DNA of 64,000 nt, taken from NCBI GenBank assembly GCA_036403815.1, contig DASWQH010000012.1, forward strand, positions 1 to 64,000, read 5' to 3'. Both the position numbers and the translations under genes were made by a program. The stretch is from JACVRN01 sp036403815 (GTDB lineage: Bacteria > Acidobacteriota > Blastocatellia > Pyrinomonadales > Pyrinomonadaceae). Below, in pieces: positions 34,357 through 42,114 of the stretch (positions within the stretch are counted from its first letter, which is position 1; each line of letters starts with the position of its first letter). The notes beneath the pieces were generated by a model that searched no databases, had not been told where the DNA came from, and saw nothing but the letters and a program-made list of their open reading frames with translations.

Positions 34357-35043
34357 TTGCAGAAAGAGTTGAAAGAGCGTACGAGCAAGATTATAAAGCT
34401 GCTGTTGCGTGAATATCCGTTGGCTGCCTGCTCGCTTGATTATAGCAATCCGCTTGAGCTGCTGGTTGCCACAATCCTTTCGGCGCAATGCACGGACGAG
34501 CGTGTCAATTCATTGACGCCCGCGCTGTTCAGAAAATATACGGGGTGTGAGGACTATCTGAAAGTGCCTCAGACGGAGCTTGAGCAGGACATTCGCCCGA
34601 CAGGTTTTTATCGCAACAAGGCGCGCGCGATTCAGGGCGCGTGCCGTTTGATAAAAGAGCAGCATGCGGGGCGCGTGCCCGATAAGATTGAAGAACTGCT
34701 ACGGCTACCCGGCGTAGCCAGAAAGACCGCAAACGTTGTGCTGGGTAACGCCTTCGGTATAGCATCGGGCGTCGTCGTCGATACTCATGTGGCGCGGTTG
34801 AGCCAGCGGCTCGGACTCTCCAAAGAAACGCAGCCGGAAAAGATAGAGCGCGAGTTGATTGAGCTTGTGCCGCGCTCTCGTTGGATTATCTTTCCTCATC
34901 TGCTGATCGCGCACGGCAGAAAGGTTTGTAAAGCGCGCACGCCGCTCTGCGCCGAATGCGTGCTTGAAAAGCTTTGCCCATCTTCGCTCCTCAAAAACGG
35001 CACAGGCGCAGCGAAAGTCGCTCGCGTGCAAAAGCGCCAGTGA
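34357..35043 (+). CDS. nth: endonuclease III
   Basis: 228 residues from TTG 34357, which has GAGGAGAG 6-10 bp upstream. Typical features: LVATILSAQCTDERVN (start of the HhH-GPD fold), helix-hairpin-helix LPGVARKTANVVLGNAFG with catalytic Lys, the VDTHVARLSQRLGL Asp loop and the C-x6-C-x2-C-x5-C [4Fe-4S] motif near the C-terminus (CKARTPLCAECVLEKLC). It removes oxidised pyrimidines from DNA and cuts the strand by beta-elimination. A Ser/Lys-rich tail of ~20 residues follows the cluster. Confidence 0.95.
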   Translation: MQKELKERTSKIIKLLLREYPLAACSLDYSNPLELLVATILSAQCTDERVNSLTPALFRKYTGCEDYLKVPQTELEQDIRPTGFYRNKARAIQGACRLIKEQHAGRVPDKIEELLRLPGVARKTANVVLGNAFGIASGVVVDTHVARLSQRLGLSKETQPEKIERELIELVPRSRWIIFPHLLIAHGRKVCKARTPLCAECVLEKLCPSSLLKNGTGAAKVARVQKRQ

Positions 35044-35103
35044 ACGCGAACGGTGCGGCTGAATGGCAACTCCACCGAAAACAGCTCTGATTGGTCTCTG
35101 ACT

Positions 35104-36321
35104 ATGCTCAAGAGATTTCAAGCTCTAGCCTTAATCCTGCTCGTTTCGCAGGCTCTCTTTCCGGTAGCGCCGCAAGAAGCGCACGCACAACAGCTTTCGT
35201 CTTCACAAGTCGCTACACAAACGCAGGGTAAAAGTCCTGCGTCTGACGCGAGTAATCTTCGTCGCCCGCTCTGGCCTGGCTCGCGCTGGACTGAAGCCAT
35301 GCGCCAGCGTGCGGTTCGTCGCGGGCTTAATTTCATATACCGTACGGCGCTCGTTGCGAAAAACTTTAACGAGTACGGAAGCGATTACCTGTGGTGTTTT
35401 TACACGCTGAGCGAAGCCTTCAGCGACCCGCAGGCACGCGCGCTGGCTCGTCGCATGGGAATGGAGCGCGCACGGCGTTGGAGACAACTGCATGCGTCGC
35501 TTCCAAGTAATGCGGATGCCGGAATAATCGCGGACTATGCTTTCGGCAGCGATGCCGCGGACAGCCTGGGCGTTCGTGATGAGCGATTGAAAGAGGAGAT
35601 TCGTAGGGCTGCGCCGCGTTACAGTGCGCGCGCTTATCTGCTCTTCGACCCGACAACCGAGCCGCCGCCCTCGGACGTTCCAGACGAGTGTGATTTCTGC
35701 CAGGCAGGTAACGTGCGCGGCGCAACCGTGTGCAGCGTTTGCAAGCGCCCGCTCAGGATGAGAACCCGTCAGGATATCTGGTACGACGCCTTGATTACAA
35801 CTTACAGCGGCGAGCATTACGGAGTCCCCCTCGGCGCGAAGTATGTTGATGTACTCAAATGGCTGCCGACTCTGCGCCCCTATCGAAGTGGTGATAGAAA
35901 GAGCGACGAATTCTACGACACGGTTTACGCCCTCACGCATGTTGTTTACACGCTGAACGATTACAGCCTGTATAAACTTGACCCGCGCCTGCTTCCACAG
36001 GAGTTCAAATTCCTTAGAGACAACATGATCGTGGCGATCAAGCAAAGGGACGCAGACATGCTGGGCGAGTTTATGGACACTCTGCGCGCTTTCGGCCTGG
36101 CGACCGACGATGCGCTCATGCGAAAGGGAATGGAATATCTTCTCGCGCGCCAGAACAGAGACGGCAGTTGGGGCAACACACGCGAGCGCGACATTTACTT
36201 GCGCTACCATCCGACGTGGAACGCCGTCGCCGCCTTGAGCGAATACTCTTGGCGCGGGGAAGGGCTGAGTCATCCTGAGTTAAAACCTCTGCTGGAACAA
36301 TGGGCTGCGGGAGCGCCGTAG
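35104..36321 (+). CDS. exported protein with zinc-ribbon-like and cyclase-like repeats
   Basis: 405 residues from ATG 35104 (start of a signal peptide ALILLVSQALFPVAPQEAHA; a longer frame to 35053 adds no signal). A helical body (GLNFIYRTALVAKNFNEYGS and onward) is interrupted by CDFCQAGNVRGATVCSVC, a CxxC..CxxC zinc-ribbon-like motif. The end carries MEYLLARQNRDGSWGN and YHPTWNAVAALSEY, the QxxDGSW/W pattern of prenyltransferase and squalene-cyclase repeats. I know no family with this order. It starts 60 bp after nth; separate function likely. Confidence 0.65.
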   Translation: MLKRFQALALILLVSQALFPVAPQEAHAQQLSSSQVATQTQGKSPASDASNLRRPLWPGSRWTEAMRQRAVRRGLNFIYRTALVAKNFNEYGSDYLWCFYTLSEAFSDPQARALARRMGMERARRWRQLHASLPSNADAGIIADYAFGSDAADSLGVRDERLKEEIRRAAPRYSARAYLLFDPTTEPPPSDVPDECDFCQAGNVRGATVCSVCKRPLRMRTRQDIWYDALITTYSGEHYGVPLGAKYVDVLKWLPTLRPYRSGDRKSDEFYDTVYALTHVVYTLNDYSLYKLDPRLLPQEFKFLRDNMIVAIKQRDADMLGEFMDTLRAFGLATDDALMRKGMEYLLARQNRDGSWGNTRERDIYLRYHPTWNAVAALSEYSWRGEGLSHPELKPLLEQWAAGAP

Positions 36322-36499
36322 CCGAAGAGTTGACGCTGCATGCCACCCTGTTGCCGGTAGAAAAGGCTTTGAGTGGCGGAAGACAGCCACTTACGGCGGC
36401 TTTTTCCTGTGCGCCATTTATCTGTTGTGCAGACAACGCGCGTGGGACTATACTGCTAGGCAATTAACAACGGGCTTATTTCAGAATGTGAGGTGTGCC

Positions 36500-37147
36500 A
36501 TGAAACTTCTTCGCACCAACGCCCTCCGGTTTGTTTTAGTCAACCTTGCCCTGTCAACAGCTTCTATACTGATTCTTGCGACGCCCGTCTGTGCGCAATC
36601 CAGAGGTGTGCCGCGAGAAAGCGAAGCCGAGCGCAATGAGCGGCTATTAGCCGAGCGCGAGTGGCTGCTGCGCAGTATTGGTAAGGGGACGAAAAAAGAT
36701 ATTGACGTGCAGCCGCAACGGCTGACGCTGGGGCAGGTAAAAGAGGACTACGAAGGTATACAGGTAGCGAATAATAACATTCTGAGAATGATAGCTTCCG
36801 GCAAGGAGCTTGACCAAAAGATAATTACCAGCGCCACTGCGGATATAAAGAAACGTGCGAGCCGACTCAAATCGTTTCTCATAGCTCTGGAGCGTGCGGA
36901 AGAAGATAAGGATCGCAAAAAGGATTTGACGGAGCTGGAGCCTGCTCGTCTTAAATCCTCGCTCCTGGTACTGGATGCTTCAATAGTCAGGCTCGTTGAA
37001 AATCCAATCTTCAGGCATATAGATAAAGTAGTTGATGTGGAAAGCTCTAAAAAGGCTCTCAGCGAGCTGGACTCCATCATCGAGTTAAGCGAGAAAATTA
37101 AAAGGAGTGTCGAGCGCTCAACGAAGACAGCGCGTGTCTCGCAATAG
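36500..37147 (+). CDS. exported helical protein, unknown function
   Basis: 215 residues from ATG 36500 (GAGG upstream; signal peptide VNLALSTASILILATPVCAQ). The mature part is highly charged and helical, with SEAERNERLLAEREWLLRSI and ITSATADIKKRASRLKSFLI, consistent with a coiled coil. No recognised motif. The overlapping minus-strand reading in its 3' part is an antisense shadow, except for the first ~20 codons of an integrase beyond 37154. Confidence 0.7.
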   Translation: MKLLRTNALRFVLVNLALSTASILILATPVCAQSRGVPRESEAERNERLLAEREWLLRSIGKGTKKDIDVQPQRLTLGQVKEDYEGIQVANNNILRMIASGKELDQKIITSATADIKKRASRLKSFLIALERAEEDKDRKKDLTELEPARLKSSLLVLDASIVRLVENPIFRHIDKVVDVESSKKALSELDSIIELSEKIKRSVERSTKTARVSQ

Positions 37148-37153
37148 CTCCCT

Positions 37154-37215
37154 TCTTCGGAGAGGTTTCGTAAATATCTTCGTTCACGAATGAACTCATC
37201 AAACAATGCTCGCAT
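37154..37215 (-). pseudogene. N-terminal remnant of a tyrosine recombinase/integrase
   Basis: ATG at 37215 has an ideal GGAGG 4 bp upstream and encodes MRALFDEFIRERRYLRNLSE, the start of phage/island-type tyrosine recombinases (first helix of the SAM-like arm domain). The frame then runs into the antisense of the neighbouring gene, so the rest is lost. It begins 82 bp from the damaged tRNA-His, a usual integrase position. Confidence 0.6.
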
Positions 37216-37299
37216 AGTACCTCCAATCAACCAGTCAAACGACCGGCCTACAAAGTGTTTAGGTTTGTAAGTGATTGATTTGAAAGTACTAAGGAAGGT

Positions 37300-37355
37300 G
37301 ACGGCTCGCTCTTGAACCACAATCAAGCGTTCTAACCAACTGAACTATAGCCGCC
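37300..37355 (-). pseudogene. tRNA-His(GUG)-like remnant lacking the T arm
   Basis: From 37355: acceptor 5' strand GGCGGCTA (with the extra G-1 of tRNA-His), D arm GTTC/GAAC, anticodon arm CTTGA-TTGTGGT-TCAAG with anticodon GTG. After 'AGCG' the seven bases AGCCGTC pair with GGCGGCT (one G.U), followed by ACC. So an acceptor stem can close without any T stem-loop. It is probably a deletion remnant or a damaged attachment site. It cannot be assumed functional. Confidence 0.75.
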
Positions 37356-37419
37356 ACAAAGCTCTATTGAAGCTGAATAATATTTACATCACTCTTGATA
37401 ATTCTTCAAGTGAGAAAGA

Positions 37420-37928
37420 TGCCCCCGGCAGGACTCGAACCTGCGGCCCTCTGCTTAGCTTACCACTTTAGGTTTCCCTAACCTCTTGAAAGAGTTGTGG
37501 TCTGGACTATATCTTGGGCATTTCAGCCCGGATGCGTGTAGTCTCTACGGTGTCCAAGTGTAATCGTCGGCAAAATTTATGTTTCTTGCCTGATTGTTTT
37601 TAGAAGGCGCGACTCGAATTGAAAAGCAAGTTTTATATTTTCCGGTTTAAAGTAATAACACCTATCGGTGTCGGGACAATAAACACAGAAAACATCAATT
37701 CGCTACTCCTAAATCACCTTTACTTTTAGTGTGATGAACTGCCAAAGAATTTGCCAACTTATCACTCATCATAAAGGTTTTCACAAGGTTCCCTCGGTGT
37801 TGTCATAGAAGTTTTTGCAAACTTCCTTAGAGATTCACCGATATAGCACCCTCCACTGTACGAATTACTTATTCTCCGCACAGGCTCCTATTTGAAGGCA
37901 GATGCTCTATCCACTGAGCTACGGGAGC
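37420..37928 (-). tRNA. tRNA-Arg(UCU), interrupted by a group I intron
   Basis: Exon 1 37895..37928 (GCTCCCGTAGCTCAGTGGAT and the 5' half of the anticodon arm) and exon 2 37420..37458 (CTAAGCAG .. GGTTCGAGTCC .. CGGGGGCA). Joined they give a normal cloverleaf: 7-bp acceptor with one U.G, TCTGC-CTTCTAA-GCAGA anticodon arm, and a T arm CGCAGG-TTCGAGT-CCTGC. The anticodon TCT decodes AGA/AGG as Arg. The joint falls between positions 34 and 35 (or 35 and 36, because of a repeated C). Discriminator is A; CCA is not encoded. Confidence 0.9.
37459..37894 (-). ncRNA. group I self-splicing intron in tRNA-Arg(UCU)
   Basis: 436 nt. On the minus strand the S element AAGATATAGTCC (37504..37515) and the R element region GTAGAGACTACACG (37536..37549) pair as P7 (GACTA/TAGTC), and between them a P8-like hairpin GGGCTGAAATGCCC is visible. 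Splicing after U and ending in G follows the group I rule. No ORF for a homing endonuclease fits. P1/internal guide was not resolved by eye. Group I introns in bacterial tRNA anticodon loops are known for tRNA-Leu(UAA), fMet, Ile(CAU) and Arg(CCU). Confidence 0.85.
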
Positions 37929-38097
37929 TTAACCTTTTAATCGAACGTTTGGATGTTACCATGCCGGGCGCGGTCGGCGTCAACCGTGGGAAGATGCCGG
38001 GATTTCAGATTGATTTTGTCTTCCGGTGTTGGAACTTCCCGGTTCTATCCTTTGCCGCTCGTGTTAAAGTGTGCGGCATCTTTTGGCGGGAGACGGG

Positions 38098-39198
38098 ATG
38101 AGAGAGCAGAGGATTCAAGCACGCTGGCTTGCTCTTTTGATTGCCACGGCCATTGCGCTCTATTTGTGCTGGCTGATGTTACAGCCCTTCGTCAATGTGC
38201 TGGCGTGGGCGGCTGTGCTGGTCATAATCTTTTATCCTGTTCATCGCAGGTTGGTAGCGTGGACTCGTCGCCCTGCAACCAGCGCCCTGCTTTCAAGCCT
38301 GCTCGTCATCTTTACTATCTTAGTCCCGCTCACGCTCATTACTCTGGCACTCGTCAACGAACTTTCAAATGCGGTTAATAACGTACATGGCAACGTCTCG
38401 TCACTGCTTGATGCGCAGACTTCGCCGTTTGGAAAAGTAATCGAATGGCTAGGCAGGTACATCAACATAGAAGAGCTGCGCTCCGGAGACTTTCTGAAGG
38501 AGCGGCTGAAGGGGATGGGAGGAACGATTGCGGGACGTGCGCTGGGATTTTTCGGCGGGATCATTGGCGCAATCGTTCAGACGTTCTTCGTAATCTTTAC
38601 CATGTACTACCTGTTCCGCGACGGCGAGCGATTCGTGCGCGCGTTGCCGGACACTTTACCCCTCAAAAGAGAGCAGAGCGAAAGAATTTTCAAGCGCACG
38701 AGCGAAGTGATTAGCGCGAGCCTCTACGGCGTGCTCGTCATAGCCCTGATTCAAGGCACTCTAGGCGGGCTTGCCTTCTGGGCACTGGGATTGCCGTCAG
38801 CGATTGTGTGGGCAGTCGTGATGACGTTCCTCTCTATGATTCCTATGGCCGGGTCGTTTCTGGTCTGGGTGCCGGCGGCCATCTATCTGGCGCTGGCAGG
38901 CCACTGGGGCAAAGCACTGATGCTGGTCGTATGGGGCACGCTCGTCATCGGCACTGTTGATAATTTCTTAAGACCGAAGCTCGTAGGGGAAAGAACAAAG
39001 CTGCATGAGCTTTTCATCTTCTTCTCTGTCCTTGGCGGCCTACAGGTCTTCGGCGTCGTAGGCATTGTGCTGGGGCCGGTCGTGCTTGCCATCACGCTCG
39101 CCCTGCTGGATGTCTTCAGACAAACCGAGCGGCCAGCGGAAGAGACTCAGCAGGAGCCTACACTCATAGAAGAAGCGGCGACGAGCGGCGAAGCCTGA
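38098..39198 (+). CDS. AI-2E family transporter
   Basis: 366 residues from ATG 38098 (GGGAG upstream). Eight hydrophobic helices in the AI-2E (UPF0118/YdiK-TqsA) order: LALLIATAIALYLCWLMLQP, LAWAAVLVIIFYPVHRR, a soluble segment (EELRSGDFLKERLKGMGG), then FFGGIIGAIVQTFFVIFTMY, and late VIWAVVMTFLSMIPMAGSFL and VLGGLQVFGVVGIVLGPVVL. Members export signals or are Na+(Li+)/H+ antiporters; the substrate is not fixed. It follows the tRNA-Arg divergently with a short leader. Confidence 0.9.
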   Translation: MREQRIQARWLALLIATAIALYLCWLMLQPFVNVLAWAAVLVIIFYPVHRRLVAWTRRPATSALLSSLLVIFTILVPLTLITLALVNELSNAVNNVHGNVSSLLDAQTSPFGKVIEWLGRYINIEELRSGDFLKERLKGMGGTIAGRALGFFGGIIGAIVQTFFVIFTMYYLFRDGERFVRALPDTLPLKREQSERIFKRTSEVISASLYGVLVIALIQGTLGGLAFWALGLPSAIVWAVVMTFLSMIPMAGSFLVWVPAAIYLALAGHWGKALMLVVWGTLVIGTVDNFLRPKLVGERTKLHELFIFFSVLGGLQVFGVVGIVLGPVVLAITLALLDVFRQTERPAEETQQEPTLIEEAATSGEA

Positions 39199-39217
39199 AT
39201 CGAAGTTGTCGGCTGTG

Positions 39218-39784
39218 ATGAAACCTGACGAACACAGAAACCCCTGGCGCACTCTCTCGTCCAGAGAAGTGTACGAGAATAACTGGATCAAGCTGCGGGA
39301 AGACCGTGTCATACGCCCGGACGGCGAGCAGGGCATCTACGGCGTCGTTCACTTAAGGCACATAGCTGTCGGAGTGCTTGCCATAGAGGAGGACGATTCA
39401 ATCTATCTGGTCGGCCAGTATCGCTATACGCTCGACTGCTACTCATGGGAGATTCCGGAGGGCGGCTGCGTGGAAACAGAAGACCCTTTGAGCGCAGCGA
39501 AGCGTGAGTTGGAAGAAGAGACTGGATTGCGCGCAGAGAACTGGCGGCGGCTGGGCGAAGCGCATCTCTCCAACTCCGTCACGGACGAGATTGCCGTCTG
39601 GTACGTTGCAAAGGGATTAACGCAGGGGCAGCAGAGACCGGAAGGGACAGAAAAGCTGGAAGTGCGGCGCGTGCCGTTTAGTGAGGCGCTGGAAATGGTG
39701 CTGGCGGGCGAAATCACAGACGCGCTCAGCATGCTTGCCATCATGCAATACGAAATGCAATGCAGAATGCAGAATGATGAATGA
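39218..39784 (+). CDS. Nudix hydrolase, ADP-ribose pyrophosphatase type
   Basis: 188 residues from ATG 39218 (a TTG 12 bp earlier is also in frame). Nudix box GGCVETEDPLSAAKRELEEE followed by TG (GX5EX7REUXEEXGU, complete). The YWSWEIPEGG phrase (here CYSWEIPEGG) and VYENNWIKLREDRVIRPDG opening are of the NudF/ADPRase group that hydrolyses ADP-ribose to AMP and ribose-5-phosphate. The last residues (IMQYEMQCRMQNDE) come from the arm of an adjacent heptad hairpin, so the natural C-terminus was replaced or extended. Confidence 0.88.
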   Translation: MKPDEHRNPWRTLSSREVYENNWIKLREDRVIRPDGEQGIYGVVHLRHIAVGVLAIEEDDSIYLVGQYRYTLDCYSWEIPEGGCVETEDPLSAAKRELEEETGLRAENWRRLGEAHLSNSVTDEIAVWYVAKGLTQGQQRPEGTEKLEVRRVPFSEALEMVLAGEITDALSMLAIMQYEMQCRMQNDE

Positions 39785-39833
39785 AGAGCAGTTCGTCTTC
39801 CTATTCATCATTCTGCATTCTGACTTCTGCATT
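39754..39833. repeat. Heptad hairpin (GCATTCT type) overlapping the Nudix stop
   Basis: The left arm AATGCAATGCAGAATGCAGA lies inside the Nudix coding end, the right arm reads ATTCATCATTCTGCATTC and TGACTTCTGCATT. The 7-base unit is GCATTCT/GACTTCT. The same word occurs at 56650..56717. Confidence 0.85.
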
Positions 39834-39904
39834 ATAAAAGACCGCCACCCACTGGGGGGTTGAGCGATCTTTTAGTTGAAAACTTAACTGTGGCCGTCCG
39901 CGTT

Positions 39905-40168
39905 TTAGGCAGCTCGGCGGTCGTCCGAACGACGGTCGTCCGAAGTCTCAGCGTAAACGCGACGACCATTCAAAGCGTCGTCAATAATCTCACGCACAGC
40001 AGAGATGTCTGGATTGACATCCATACGGTCGCATGCGCGCAAGTGACGCAAGATGCCCTCGGTGGCGATACCCAGAGCCGTGCCGTTCAATTTAGAGAAA
40101 CGGCGCGCCTGGATGTGGTCAATTCTCAGAATCCGCTCGTCTAGCGGCAAGTGCTTATCAAAGTTCAC
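39905..40168 (-). CDS. small conserved-looking protein, unknown function
   Basis: About 87 residues from GTG 40168 (AAGGAG 15 bp before; the longer frame to 40330 is less protein-like). NFDKHLPLDERILRIDHIQA, KLNGTALGIATEGILRHLRA, DVNPDISAVREIIDDALNGR: helical, with 'DHIQARRF' basic stretch; no family known to me. Charged tail SDDRRSDDRRAA comes from a short direct repeat (CGGTCGTCCGAA). Confidence 0.55.
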   Translation of the reverse strand: MNFDKHLPLDERILRIDHIQARRFSKLNGTALGIATEGILRHLRACDRMDVNPDISAVREIIDDALNGRRVYAETSDDRRSDDRRAA

Positions 40169-40544
40169 GTCTTCTCTGGCTCCTTCAACTCGACAGGCCC
40201 GGCCCCGGTATATTCCCCTCAGCCCGCACCCCTCGACTGGTTTTGTTTGGGTAGATATTAGATGTATTTGTAACTGCTTTGGATGCAAAAGTGTTGCATT
40301 TCCAAAGCTATTTTGTCTGGAAAGAGACACACTTACAGATCGATTCCCCTCTAATAGTGTGTAACTTTTGTCTCCGACAAAACGGGACAGTATAGGGGAA
40401 GTTATTAGAAAATACCAGATAAATTTTCAGGGTCTTGGCAAGTGTTCAGGGCAGGCATTCCGTAGGGATTAGATATTCAAACGAGCAGCAGGCGTAAATT
40501 TTAGTCTGGGCTGTACTTACACACGCGCGGCGTGTAAGTGAGAA
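40169..40544. other. gene-free region
   Basis: I see no gene here. A 7-bp stem TTTTGTC/GACAAAA (40366..40382) and a stem CTTACAC/GTGTAAG (~40516..40538) are the only structures. The promoter of the small minus-strand gene is expected near 40200-40350. Confidence 0.5.
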
Positions 40545-40600
40545 CGCCGTCTGAGTGTCCGGCCCCTTGTGCTCGCAGGAGACCGAATGCCCAGACGGCG
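40545..40600 (-). terminator. stem-loop after the HU gene
   Basis: CGCCGTCTG and CAGACGGCG form a 9-bp stem with a long loop, 34 bp after the HU stop, and TTTTTTA flanks the 5' side on the minus strand. Its role as a terminator is likely but the loop is long. Confidence 0.45.
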
Positions 40601-40633
40601 TAAAAAATGTACCAGGACAATTTCGAGTGTAGT

Positions 40634-40948
40634 CTACTTCTTCGGTGGAAGAATGGAGTCCTTCATGCCTTTGCCGACGCGAAACTTGAGCGTGGTTTTG
40701 GCAGGAATCTGTATGGTCTCGCCTGTGGCCGGGTTACGGCCTTCGCGAGCTTTTCTCTCAGAGCGGACGAGCTTTCCAAAACCCGGTAAAGCGAACTCTC
40801 CGTTGGCTTTGACTTCGCTACCCGCCAGATTAGCCAGTTCTTCGAAGAACTCCTTAACCTGTGCGCGCTTCAAGCCCGTCTTTTCCGCAAAGTGGTTGAT
40901 GACCTCCGACTGTGTCATGCGCTTCTTACCTGATGCCGCTGTCGCCAT
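40634..40948 (-). CDS. HU/IHF-family DNA-binding protein
   Basis: 104 residues: MTQSEVINHFAEKTGLKRAQ helix pair, then beta-arm NGEFALPGFGKLVRSERKAR and GRNPATGETIQIPAKTTLKF (the GRNPxTGE and IPA motif of HU). The KxxPK tail is slightly longer than E. coli HU. It binds and bends DNA in the nucleoid. Monocistronic; tRNA-Pro lies upstream. Confidence 0.95.
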   Translation of the reverse strand: MATAASGKKRMTQSEVINHFAEKTGLKRAQVKEFFEELANLAGSEVKANGEFALPGFGKLVRSERKAREGRNPATGETIQIPAKTTLKFRVGKGMKDSILPPKK

Positions 40949-41192
40949 AGCGTGGTGTGATTACCTCCAATGTGAATTTGGGGAAGATGGAAATAGCTTA
41001 CGGGAGCAACATATATCACACCCCAAGCCGCAAGTCTTCACAAAAATCGCCATTTTCGGCCATTTTGAAAGAAATTTTACCACCCGAAATGCGCGCAAAG
41101 ATTAAAGGGGACAAGATTCAAAGGCACCGGAAGCGCCAGGTTGGTGCGGACACAGTAAAGGAGCAGCCCGAAAGACTGCTCCTCAAATGGAT

Positions 41193-41265
41193 TCGGGGCG
41201 GAGAGACTCGAACTCCCGATATCTTGCTCCCAAAGCAAGCGCCATAGCCACTAGGCGACGCCCCG
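41193..41265 (-). tRNA. tRNA-Pro(UGG)
   Basis: On the minus strand: acceptor CGGGGCG/CGCCCCG, D arm region TCGCCTAGTGGCTATGGCGC, anticodon arm CTTGC-TTTGGGA-GCAAG with anticodon TGG, T arm GGGAGTTCGAGTCTCTC. Discriminator A; CCA not encoded. All stems pair. Confidence 0.95.
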
Positions 41266-41336
41266 GTAATTCTTTGATGACCAATAACCAAAGTTATGTA
41301 GGTCAACTTCATTCTAGCCGCCATATTGAAGAACGG

Positions 41337-41960
41337 TCAACCACCGGCGTCGAAAAGTTTAAGAAGAAAGGCGCGTGTGTTGACCAGAGCGCGGGCGCGG
41401 TGGCTGATGAGCTGTTTTATCTGTGCCGTCAATTCTCCGAAGGTCAGCTCAAAGCCATCTGGAATAAAGACAGGGTCGTAGCCGAAGCCGTGCTCGCCCC
41501 TTGGACTATGACCTATGCGGCCAACGCAAATGCCCTCGGACACATTGACGATACGGCCTGTGGGGTCGGATAGCGAGACGGCGCTAACGAAGCGTGCGCG
41601 TCTCTCTGTATCGCCGGTGCGTGCGAGTTCGGATAGTAGAAGCTCTATGCGGTCTGCGTCCGAAGCGCCCTCGCCGGAGTAGCGCGCCGAGTAGATGCCC
41701 GGAGCGCCGCCCAGAGCTTCGACTTCCAGGCCGGAGTCGTCTGAGAGCGCCCACGCGCCTGTTTGCAGGGCATAGGCTGTGGCTTTAATGGAGGCGTTGT
41801 CAGCGAAGGTCTGGCCGGTCTCTTCAACCTCCGTGGTGTCAGGAAAATCCAGCAGGCTTTTCAAGCCGAGCGGCAAATCAGAGAGGAGTTCCCGGACTTC
41901 GATTAACTTGCCGGGGTTGCGTGTGGCGATTACCAGTTCTTTTGGAAGCGTTTCGTTCAT
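41337..41960 (-). CDS. rdgB: non-canonical purine NTP pyrophosphatase (RdgB/HAM1)
   Basis: 207 residues. Ham1 motifs: LVIATRNPGKLIEVRELL at the N-terminus, ETGQTFADNASIKA, ALSDDSGLEVEALGGAPGIY, the E. coli-like GHGFGYDPVF (here EHGFGYDPVFIP) and SHRARAL. It hydrolyses ITP/XTP to monophosphates and keeps deaminated purines out of DNA. Complete length and a normal start; the tRNA-Pro gene lies 71 bp downstream on the same strand. Confidence 0.93.
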   Translation of the reverse strand: MNETLPKELVIATRNPGKLIEVRELLSDLPLGLKSLLDFPDTTEVEETGQTFADNASIKATAYALQTGAWALSDDSGLEVEALGGAPGIYSARYSGEGASDADRIELLLSELARTGDTERRARFVSAVSLSDPTGRIVNVSEGICVGRIGHSPRGEHGFGYDPVFIPDGFELTFGELTAQIKQLISHRARALVNTRAFLLKLFDAGG

Positions 41961-42114
41961 ATAGGAAGTGGGGCGCTCCGTTCACAGGCTTAAAAAAATC
42001 TGTGGGCGCGAATAAATGTACATGAAAATTTTGCAAGCCGGAGCATGAAATGCTTACAATCAATGGAGCAGGGTCTTGCCCTTTTAGCCTGCTCTCTTGA
42101 AACCGTTCGACGTT

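Noticed and set aside
35203..36273. 356-codon minus-strand frame
   Set aside because: Antisense to the nth-adjacent exported protein whose motifs and signal peptide are clear.
36748..37326. 192-codon minus-strand frame
   Set aside because: Most of it is antisense to the exported helical protein. Only the ~20 codons from 37215 resemble an integrase and are kept as a remnant.
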